Shown here one piece after another: positions 40,077 through 50,422 of a stretch of DNA of 64,000 bases. A program made the position numbers and the translations under genes. The DNA comes from Syngnathus acus (Eukaryota > Chordata > Actinopteri > Syngnathiformes > Syngnathidae). Below the pieces are notes generated by a model that searched no databases, was not told the origin of the DNA, and saw only the letters and a program-made list of their open reading frames with translations. Position 1 is the stretch's first letter. Each line of letters begins with the position of its first letter. The stretch spans positions 12,389,976 through 12,453,975 of the forward strand of contig NC_051089.1 of assembly GCF_901709675.1 (NCBI RefSeq). The letters run 5' to 3'.

Positions 40077-43000
40077 ATGCAAACTGGATATATTCTGCTG
40101 TTTGGGGTATTTCCCATTTTCTTGGAGGGATGCTGCGTGAATAGCAATCAACGTGATAAAACAGGTATTTGTTTTGAAGCCAAAAGAATGTTAAATGTAA
40201 ATGCTTTGAGCCTAAGATGTTTTTCCTCCAGGCCCTCGCACGACTACGATACAGCAGCACTATCGAGTTGTGGAAGGGGAAATGTTTCTGATGCCGTGCA
40301 CCAACAACAAGGTTACGTGGCACAAGATGCGAGCAGAAAGAGGAGAAAATGGAGACTTTTTTTTTGACTGTGGTACGGAGTTCCTAACCCAAGCCAACCA
40401 TTCAGGAAATTACACTTTACTTAATGGGTAATGTCATGCTTATTTTTGTGTTTGCTTGTATCAGAGTAGTCCTCAAACTTTTTTATGCCGACTGCCCTGT
40501 ATGAGAGAGATTCTCACAATTTGCCACTTGATTTCCAACTATGGGTTAAACCCCAACTATGGGTTAAACCCCAACTATGGGTTAAATAGTACCACTGCCC
40601 AGTGGGCTCCTCGGGAGAGGAATGGGCTAAGGGAGTCAACCCCGACAGAAAATCAATTTCCCTTTGGGTTAGCGTCAGGAAGGGCATCCGGCTGTAAAAA
40701 GTTTTGCTCCAAAAATTCTCAGTATGGCTAGAGACGGCCATATCGAGAACCCAGTCCAACCCAGCGGCAAAGCCTGGAAAACGGACTTTAAAACGATGAT
40801 GATGATGATGATGATTTCCAAAGGATTCCGTTTGTGTTGTCGAATGGCAGCACAATGTTCCTCTATCTGCAGGTGATGGACAAACACCGGCTGCCATGTT
40901 ACAAGGATGAGGAGGCGGTTGTCACGCTGATTGCGAGTGCAGGAGGGACCATCCCCTGCCCTGGATTCAACTGTACACTTAGCACAAGTGTGACCTGGTA
41001 CAAGGTAAGACAGAGGCAGACATATTCAAGATTCGATGTAACGGAAACACCCGGGTGTTCTTTCTCTCAGGGTAACAAAAGTATATCAAAAATGCATCGT
41101 GCCAACTGTGTGAGGAACGGCGGGTTGCAGCTTTGCACAGTTAGCCAACATGACACAGGGCGATATTTTTGCGATAAACACTTTGTAGAGCAAGGAGTAC
41201 AGTGGACCTTCAGGAGGCCTGTTGCTGTAACTGCCATACGTGAGTGCACTCTGTGGTGTATGAATGAAATGAATGTACAACCATTTTTTTTTTCATTTTT
41301 ATAGCTATTTTGTCAGCTTGACAGTATCCCCCTGCTTTTTGGATGGGGGGGTAAGGAATGAGTTGAGCCCATCCCTACTTAAATTGCATTGGCAAAACAA
41401 TCATTGACTGAGATTTTCAGCGAATGATGGCGGAGGGGGTAAAAAATGTGATTATCTGAATTCCCAAATGCCGACTTGGAAATTTGTGGGAGTTCAGTCA
41501 GCTTGTTTTTTTCCCCCTCTATATAACTGTACAATGAGGTAACATTGTGAAATAAATAATTGAATAAATAAATACATAAATGAATACATAAATGAACACA
41601 TAAATGAATACATAAATAAACGTGTCCTTTCATCAGCCTTTGAAAAAGTGAGTGCCTCTCCAAGGATTACATTACCTGATGTCAGCGCACCACAAGAAGT
41701 GGAGTTGGGTAAGCACTGTACATCCAATTGAAATCACCTTACATTACATTTAGGCACAAGAAGTAACATTAAACCCAGTGATGGGCTGCGCTTTTGGTAT
41801 CTGGACTTTTAGTGAGAAGTTACTCGACTTAGTCCAACTCTTGAAACCACCACTATCGATTGCATTTAGAGGAACCACGAATTCTCCCAGGTATGTATAT
41901 ATTATGATAAAGTGTTTTGTTGTTTGCTTTAGGGGAGCGCCACACTCTGAGTTGTCGGGTACATTTTCCTTATGAGGTCAACTTTTCACCACAAGTGCAG
42001 TGGTACATGAACTATGGAGACAAAGGAGGCAAACGAAATCTGATGCAAACAGAGAGCCAGCGGTAAGTGTCATTATCTTTACAAATCCAAGCTCTTTTGT
42101 CACAAATTTGTTTGTTGCTGATAATTGAGGGCATGTTTCTGATTTTGACACATAAGTGACTTTCCATTTTGCCTTTCAGATGCAACAGGGTGACATTTGA
42201 AGAGTACTTGGTTACAACCAAAGCTGTCATACAGCAGGTGACAGCACTTCATCTGAAGCACACGTACACTTGCATGGCCTCAAACTCTGTTGGGAACAGC
42301 AATGTCACAGTCAAGCTCAAGAAGAAAACTAAAGGTACAGGTATACTAATTTTATTTATATTGTCACTTTATTGAAGTACTTTACACAACCAGAAGTGTC
42401 AAATCCAGATCCAGAAAGTAAAAATCCTGCCACAGGTACTTCTAATCAACTAAGCCCTGAATCTTGTTTGCTTTATTTATTTATTTATTTATTTTGCTTC
42501 TTTTTGCCTGGTGATTGATTTTTGTCTTGTATGCTTTGATTGCATTTCTTTTTCCCTATTTACTTGTTTTTGTTTGCATTCCTTTCTTGTTTGTGATACT
42601 TTTTTCTTGTATGCTTGCTTTTGCATTTCTTTTCTCTTGTTTGCAAATTTTTTGTTCGTGACTCATTTTTTTGGTAATTTTTATCTTCTGTAATGTATAA
42701 TTGTTCTTTCTTTCTTTCCCCTTGTTTTTTGTACGTATTTGTGTTTTGGACCCCAGGGCCACCATAATCAGCAGCCTGTTTACAACAGCCCAGTTAACCT
42801 GTTATTTTTACTTTATGCATTTGATTTACATTTTATGCTTAACTGTTACAACTGCAGTCGTTTAAATGTTTTGAGAAAAAAAATGTGCTCATCTGTTTTG
42901 GAAACTTGAAAAGCTTTTGGCTGAGGCTGTTTATTTTACAGGGTGGATGGACACTGAAAAGGTCCAGGTTTGTTGGTCAGGTCAACCTTGTAAACTCAAG

Positions 43001-45081
43001 GACCTTTAAATAGCCAAATATACTATTTACAGTACAGTATTATAGTTTTAATAGACAACAAATATAACCAATATGTTTTATTTGCAGAAAAATGGCCATC
43101 ACTGATTAGTTATCCAATTGCATCATTGCTGTTACTTGCTGGGGTAGCCATTGTTTTGCGTATGAAATGGTTGGAACTACAACTTATCTACATTTCACGC
43201 CTTCAAAGTGAAAAAGTTGATGCAGGTGGGAATGCAACACACGCACACATCATACATTGGTAGATTTATCAGTAGATGTCCAACGGACTTACCAACAATG
43301 CATGCTGATATTCATCTTCACAGGATGTGGTTTCACATCAACTCAAAATTCTACCACAACAGGAAAGTTGCATTCTCATAAGTGTCTATAGTCAAACTGG
43401 GTCATTCCCCCTAGATGGAACATAATGTGACATACAATATGTATAGCTGCACATCCCTTCCCGAATTTAGCCTATTTTGATATTTCAAAGCAATAAAAAC
43501 AAAATAATATATTCTGAAAGTCATTCTTTCAGGTCGATATTTAATTACTTTTTTCGTAAAGTAAACCCAAAACACAGAAAAAGGAAAATATTTTCTACAG
43601 GTGCTACAAAATGTATCTATCAGGTCAAATTTGACCTGTGGGGTATCTGTCTTACATGCCATAGGGGAGTCTCAAAACTATGAAAAGACACTTGTCATGT
43701 TAATCATAAATATGATACAAACATAATACATAAATACTGTATGTATTTTTAATGGCCAGCGGGGCGGTGTTTTAATGAAGGCGTGGGGGTAACAGAGAAT
43801 TGCATCGCATTTGCACAGTTTCTCACAGACGGCAGCAGCTGTGAACTGAAATGTATTTAAAATCCCTCGTTTTTCCAAATAATTAATTTAAGTAATTTTT
43901 CCAAATAATGAATATCTTTACTTTTTCAGATGAGAAAGAGTTTGATGTTTTTTTTTCATACGTGTGGACCTCTCCACATCATGAGGCGGCAGGTTTGACA
44001 CGCTCCGCGCAATCAAGTCCAAACTCACACGGTAATGGGACATGTTTTCAGGTCACCGTGGTTGGAGGAGACTAAAAAAAAAAATAAAATTCATATTGCA
44101 GATTCTCCGTCTACCTTTGAACCATTCAATCTTGAGCATGTTATTGACAATTTGAGGCCACCTGAGGTGGAGATTCCCATGGTTTTGGAGGACCTGTGGG
44201 GCTATCGTCTCTGTTTGATGGAGAGGGACATGCTTCCTGGTGGAGGTGAGAAGATCAATTTTCAGTACACCTGCACATGAGTGGAGTCATGGTTATTAAT
44301 GATGTCTGTTTTTCCTTGGTAGCCTACGCAAACGATGTGGTACATGCAATTCGAAGAAGTCAGATCCTCATCTGTGTTGTGTCTGCTGACTATTTGTCTA
44401 ACAGCAATGCTGTGTTTGTTCTGGAATCAGGAATACAGGCAAGTAAAAAAATACACACACAGGCATTGTTGGTAAAAAAACAACAACTTTTTTTATTTAG
44501 AAATCATCCACTCTTCTTACACTAACCAAAAAACTCCCCAGGCACCACAGGTGTTCCCCATGGCTCTATCCTTGAGCCTCTTCTATTCATCACCCACCCA
44601 ATTCCCATTGGCAGTATTTTCAGCAAATGTAATCTTTTCCACTGGTTCACATATGGCATTCATTTGTCATCCATTACAATGTCGTATTCAATGGAAAATT
44701 AAACTGTCAATAGCCAATACATTAATCTATTGATACAATGTAATTTAATCACAGCAAAACCACTAACAACTTACTCTTTTGTATTCTAAGGTTTTGTTGC
44801 AGAGCTCTACTCTTAAAATTCTGCTTATACGGACAAGTAGAACTTCCGCATGTTTTGAACAGCCAGATTCACCTCTGCCCTCAGTGGTCCAAAGGGCCTT
44901 GAAGGTGCTTCCTAGCCTCGACTGGAATTTGGGACAAACTGAAAGCGCCACCGGCAATTTCTGGAGGTCACTAAAGAAGGCCTTACCCAAACACAGAGTA
45001 AGAAGTGTCACTCGAGTCATTTCCCATGACCCTTTTGGAAACAATCTTAGAGACCAGGATTTAAGAATAGAGATGCACTGA
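40077..45081 (+). CDS. il18rap: Interleukin-18 receptor accessory protein-like, 12 coding exons
   Basis: Coding exons: 40077-40164, 40232-40427, 40851-41004, 41071-41239, 41649-41708, 41933-42062, 42180-42334, 43088-43225, 43930-44031, 44102-44245, 44323-44438, 44791-45081. Phases join to 580 aa (human IL18RAP 599). A signal peptide is followed by three Ig domains (D1 short; D2 with DTGRYFC; D3 with YTCMASNSVGNS), a membrane helix (about 323-340), and a TIR domain from EKEFDVFFSYV. The BB loop reads CLMERDMLPGG. The following YANDVVHAIRRS and ALKVLPSLDW closely follow human IL18RAP, and box 3 FW is at 541-542. Exon 5 is 60 bp, as in the neighbouring receptor gene, which supports the chosen acceptor. 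IL18RAP is the signalling chain of the IL-18 receptor at the plasma membrane. Oddities: a GC donor after exon 11, and an extra 70-bp intron in an enlarged box 1-box 2 segment. AATAAA near 45170 and 45219 could end the message. Confidence 0.85.
40537..40586. repeat. 18-bp tandem repeat, about 2.8 copies
   Basis: Unit CCCCAACTATGGGTTAAA, nearly perfect between copies, in il18rap-like intron 2. Confidence 0.85.
40588..40815 (+). repeat. Fish retroelement 3'-tail fragment with (GAT)n end
   Basis: Contains the well-known fish repeat motif GTCAGGAAGGGCATCCGGC followed by TGTAAAA and a (GATGAT)n tail at about 40795-40815. This is the usual 3' end of a non-LTR element or a SINE sharing its tail. It lies in intron 2 of the il18rap-like gene and ends about 35 bp before the exon 3 acceptor. 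Confidence 0.6.
41555..41624. repeat. ATAAATGAATAC-type minisatellite
   Basis: Imperfect 12-bp repeats based on CATAAATGAATA in il18rap-like intron 4, ending 24 bases before the exon at 41649. Confidence 0.75.
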
Positions 45082-46544
45082 GATCACTTTACATTTGAGT
45101 GCTCGTCAATACGAATCACTCGTACATGATATAAAAATGTCATTGTGATGAAAATTTGGTTTATTTAAAATAAATCTTAAAGCATCAACATTCAGCTTAT
45201 GTTATTTGTGACGTGAATAAACTGTGTCAGGGAATGCAGAAAATGAAACCTAAATTAGAAATGCACGTGTATGCGTGTCAAGTACAAGAAGTATCGTATC
45301 AAGCAAGATAGAGATATTGTTAGATGGGCAAAATTGTTAAATGTTAAAATGAAACTGCAATGTTTTTATGTGTCGGTGCAAGTGTTTGCATTTCTTATGG
45401 CAAACAGAAACGACTCAAATATTTTGCAAAATGTTTATTGGACGGTTTGTTAAAACGCTATTTCATGTGAGAGTTTAGGTAACCAATTGTGAATTCTAAA
45501 TGTTATAATGTTGATTTCAAAGTTGCAGGTAACAGAAAGCTAAAATCACATCGGGTCAGTGACTTATGTTATTCTTCCTCAGGCTTCCTTGCTTTGTTTT
45601 TTCACGGGTGCTCCTTGTCTATTACCATTAGCAGGTTATTTTTTTAGGGAGCAGTTACGTATTTGCATGATTTCACACTTAAGACAGATGATTCCATTTT
45701 TGGGGCTATTACTAAACAAACATTATTGTGGTGTAATTTCATAAAGTGATAAAACACCAAAATACAACAGAGGAGGAATAGGGTGAGGGATAAGATAGCA
45801 CGCGCGCAAAAAAAGTAAACAAAAAAAACCTAACTAAAAGAATCTGTCAAAGTCCCTCTTGGATATGACAAATTGATCTAAGTATTAGGGTTGCAAAATT
45901 CTAGAATAGCATCAAGCTGGCACCTTTCCACAGGAATTAAAGGGAACAAACCAGTTTATAAACTTAAAAGTTGGCTCATAATAAGGAAGTTATAGTTGGG
46001 CGAAATATATTTTAGCAGTGTCCTGACTAAAACAACCAGGCACAGAGGCACCTTGCGTTAGCAGTGTCCAAACATACTAGTATTTGCAGTCAAGAGCCAT
46101 TGCTTTATTAATACCCATTATTTGGAATACTGTATTTCCCAAGCTTCCAAAGTCAAGTTCCAATGGAAAGTCACCACACCTCTTTGCAACCCTGCTATAG
46201 ATAAAACAAATGCCAAAACAAAACACAATCACACTTATATTTACATGTATATGCACAGCGGCTCAAAGGTGAAGAACAGCTGGCCAGCGATGGATGAAGT
46301 AGCAGGAAGGAAAGGGAGCCATGAGGCTTTCATATTAGCAATTCGATGTCATGCTCAGCACACACTGTTGTGTTTTTCCATTGCTCAGCTGTAAGGTCAT
46401 AAGGCGAGAACACTAAAAGACTTAAAAGCATGGTGGGGCATGGTCAAAGCAGGGGCTGCAATAATTTAAGCCTTTGTAGAGATCTCGGGTGTGATTTTAC
46501 TGAGACTTGAGATGCCATGAGTGGCGAGAAAAGGATTTGCTTCA
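45082..46544. other. Convergent 3' region between il18rap-like and pcnp
   Basis: No coding exon recognised. It probably holds the 3' UTR of the receptor gene on the plus strand and of pcnp on the minus strand. A TTTATT near 46103 is a candidate minus-strand poly(A) signal. Confidence 0.45.
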
Positions 46545-49138
46545 TTATTTGTCTGTGTGCGCCTTCAGCTTCCTCTCCCAAAGTTTTTGATTATCAGAGA
46601 AGCCCTGCTTGCCTTTGTTGAAGGAGTTTGGTCCTGCTGATGTCGGAGTCTCCCTAAAAAGATTTCAGATAAATAACATGTTAAAAGCTGACGGGACTTG
46701 ACATACAAATGAATGCACTGTAGTAAGATCCTAATTTTAGTTACGTTTTATGATGATTAATTATACATTTGTCGAACACGAAAGGGGAAATTGAAACTTC
46801 CCTTGAATTGCAAAGAAATGAGTAATGCACTGTTTTAAAATAAAAAATAAAAAAATACAGCTCATTTAATTCATGTGACTTTCCCCTAAATACCACTAGA
46901 GGGAGCCCGCATACTACACTGTGAATTACTGGCCGAGTATGACTAACAATGAGAAGAGTGATTTTGACTGTAAATACACCGCAATGATACCAAAGCAATG
47001 CAATATTTCAAACTCATCTTACTACACTCACAGACACGGATGTCACAAAAAGAAATCATGTCACCAAAGAAATATGTGGGGGTTCAAAGATGACCAGGCA
47101 GAAGTAAGACAAAGTTGTTAAGGTACCTTCCGATGTTCTTCATTCTCATTTTCGCCTCTGGGGGCATCTCCTCAGGCTCGCTCTGCAAGGTGAGAACATT
47201 CTATCAGCTCATTTACATTGGTGGTCTTTTAGGCCAGGCTTTTTACATGTGGTTTTTCTGAGAACATGTCAACAGGATGTGTGTCAATATGTATAGTTGT
47301 ATGTCGTCGTCCGTTAGAGACGAAGAAATAAAGACACGTCTTCTCTCAGCACTAAAAGAAAAGCAAACATCTGCTCTACCACGTCTTCTTGCAGCTCGAG
47401 TCATATTATAGGCAAACTTCACAATACCTCGATTACATTTCGAAACTATCAAGCAAATAATTTATCAAGGACCTTGCTATTTTGACGTTTTACAGAGCAA
47501 AGGAGACAAGTTTAATGACTACACCCCTACCCAGAAATGGGAGGGGTAGCTCACCACATTTGAAGGCCAGATGTTTAGAAGGTTTCCCCATTCACGATTG
47601 TCTAGTTAGTATTAAAAAAAAAAAAAAGTACAATTGTCTTTGGCAATCCTTCCATTCCAGTACTTACATCATCATCCTCGTTGAAGACGGATGCCAAGCC
47701 AAGCTTTTTAGGAGGGGCTGTTGGTACGGGCTCTTTAGGTTTCTAAAGGCAAAATAGTGAGAAAAGAGGGGGAATTACATTTCACAGCATAATCCATGAT
47801 TACCTCAACATATTTCCGCAAGACAAACTCCGTATTGCTTGTCTTCATTCGGGTCTCGCTGAGTGAACTCTAGCCTAGCTGATAAACACTTTCTGGTTAT
47901 CTCTCAAGGACCCAAAGAAATATAGATACAATTTTAAAAAAATCTTGCTTTGTCTCAGGTACCTTGTTGGCTGGTCTTTATTTTTTATGATTTTTTTTTA
48001 TGTCAGCTAGAGTGATCCCTAGCCAATATGCTGTGACTTGTGGCGCCTAAATTCACATGGACTTACATGTGTTTATATCTGAAGAAAATATAACATACAA
48101 GATGAGGCTGTGTGTCATTGTTTACTTATCAGGCATGTGTGATTCTCTACTCAAGTAGCGCATGTGAGTACTTTTCTCATCTCTACGTATAGACAAACAT
48201 TCCCAGTTATATTCACACCTAAGGATAATTCTGTGTCTTCAACTGATTGAATGTGCATGTTTTTAGAATACAAGAGGGCTTCCTCCTGTAGTACCCAAAG
48301 AAAATAATGCAAACTCTACACGGGAAAGCTGAAGTCTCGATTCCAACCACAAAGCTCAGAAGGTCCCCAGAAGATGAGGCTGCCCCTCACGACCAGCTAG
48401 CTCAACAAGTAAAACAATCAAAGAAGCAAACCATAACTCACACTTGCTCCAAGCTTGATCGATATAGGATTTGACTTTATCCCAGTGTTGCTGCTCGTGC
48501 CGAAACCTATTTTGGATACTTTGCGAAGCGCTGGTGGATCTGACGGGGTTTCGTCCTCATCTTCAGATGAAAGATGCTGGGATGTGCGTTTGAGTTTGCT
48601 CGCTCCTCCGCCCACCGTGCTACAAGAGACAGGCTTAGTTTTCACTCTGCCTCCCTCCTCCAGCGGCCCTGCTTGAGGCAAGACAACTCACCAAGGTGAA
48701 CAACGGTTTTGTTACAGAGCTATAAAACATTACCTGCACTGCTATGTTTGTAGCCACCAAAAGTGTCATAAAAAAAAAACGTCTAAATTTAGGTCATGCG
48801 TGCACTGCCCAGTTTGAGATAGATTTGAGCAAAGCTACCTATCTCAAATACATTTTTGCCACTTGTAACCTTAGCGCATAAGCACAGAATACGATGATTG
48901 GATACTATTTTTTTTGCAATTTCAACATACGATGGTATCTTTGCTAAACAACACGACATGTTAGCGCGTTACATTTTCGGATGGGCTCCACAAGTGTCAT
49001 ATTTCTAATCGATTGGGGGAATATGGGAAGCAATGCATACACAGACTTAATTAAAAAGCGTGTTAAAAGGATTGAAATAGCACAGATATCACCTCCGTCG
49101 TCGCGGCGGTCTCTCCTGCTGCGTTCGAAGTTCGCCAT
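46545..49138 (-). CDS. pcnp: PEST proteolytic signal-containing nuclear protein, 5 coding exons
   Basis: Coding exons in transcript order: 49138-49093, 48671-48442, 47742-47668, 47182-47127, 46653-46545. Phases join to 171 aa (human about 178). PCNP is a small nuclear PEST-containing protein that binds and is ubiquitinated by UHRF2. The N-terminus [16 protein letters not shown] differs from mammals. The following region is Ser/Glu/Asp/Pro-rich ([13 protein letters not shown]), consistent with PEST character. Conserved blocks are [43 protein letters not shown] and MKNIGR, then [20 protein letters not shown] and [11 protein letters not shown]. The start is chosen as the first ATG in a CpG-containing exon whose donor (GGAG|GTGATA) fits the phase of exon 2. 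It is divergent from stk16, 1.28 kb between start codons, so a shared promoter region is plausible. Confidence 0.95.
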
Positions 49139-50422
49139 TTTAACTTAAACGGGCTGCAGTCAGCTTCTTCTTCGCTTTAGTTTCCATTCCGAGCGTCTTG
49201 GCGCCACCAACGGAGAAATTCCGTCCCTTGTCTATTTCACTTTCATTCAGTTTGTTTATTTTTTGAACACCCTTCGACTATTGAAAAATAGAAATGGCAT
49301 TCATTTTATTTGTCCTGGGTATCAGAGATCAATAAAATTGCTTTCCACAAACTGGTGCTGAACCCGCCTTAAATGCAGTTACACGGTTTGGCCATCTACG
49401 TTGGTGTTGGCGCTAGTACACATATTCACTCTTCTATTTATTACAGAAGAAGGATTTCTGTCCATGACGTCACAAACCGGAAAAGCGAAAGCCCGGTGAT
49501 GTACACCAACAGGTAAGCTTCTATTGCTCCATATTTGCGCATCATTTTACGCAGGTATTCCGTAAGAAATGACCAACAACCTCTTAAAATCCATGATGTT
49601 GGCGTTTTGTGAAGGTTGCTCCATATTTACGTCAGATGAGTGTGTCGTGCAGAGAGAATTTAGTCCCCAGTCCTGTAACTCCAATTTTAGATCTGTAAAC
49701 ATACACCGAGTGACCACCTAATCATTGTGTGTACATATTTAACTGCAATACACGGTCAAAAATTGACCGTATTCGTGTAATACAGTGCCGATCCGATAGT
49801 TTTAGCCACGTTATGTTACGTTTGGTAGATTCTGTCCCAAGGCAAGTTATGTAAATGCGTATAATAAAAATACTAATATTTGTTTTAACTTAACTTAGAA
49901 AACAGCAGTGTTTAGACTGCAAAAGAAAATTGTCTTAAGCCTTCAGAATCATAAGTGTTAGTCGATGTAACTTAAACTATATTAGGACTGATGTGTGAGA
50001 CAATCAGCTACCTGGCTCCACAATAAAAGCAGGATTTTTCTTTCTTTGATTGGTTTGTCAAAGCAAGTCAAGTTCGATGAGCAAAAAAATCTGTAATCAT
50101 CTGCACACATATCTCTGTTGAGACCTATATATTTCATCACAAGATAATTGTCATCTTATTAGATAAATATTGATGGTGAATTTCTGCTGATGTTATACCT
50201 GATGGTTTCTAATAATTCCGATGTAGTAGTTGGTGGTGGTATTAAGAATTGGATAATTAAGTCTGTACTAGGTATCAAATGCACTGCCGGCCACTGCAAA
50301 AACACAATTGTCGCCCTTGTGCAAAATTTGGTTGAATAAATTGTTTTCATTTCCATCCCTCTGAAGGGCTTTCTATTTATTTCCACAGGCTAGTTTTTGA
50401 ATAAAATAATGTTCCAGTCAAG
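49139..50422. promoter_or_regulatory. Divergent pcnp/stk16 promoter region and stk16 non-coding exon
   Basis: A palindromic CRE TGACGTCA at 49465-49472 and an ACCGGAAA ETS-like site at about 49476-49483 lie in a GC-richer patch. A likely stk16 first non-coding exon ends at 49511 (CCAACAG|GTAAGC). It would splice to an acceptor CCACAG at 50385-50390, 32 bases before the stk16 ATG. The remainder of the interval is intronic AT-rich sequence. Confidence 0.5.

Noticed and set aside
41638-41648. Alternative acceptor for il18rap-like exon 5 after TTTCATCAG
   Set aside because: It would read an immediate in-frame TGA. The acceptor 11 bases downstream restores the frame and gives the same 60-bp exon as the neighbouring receptor gene.
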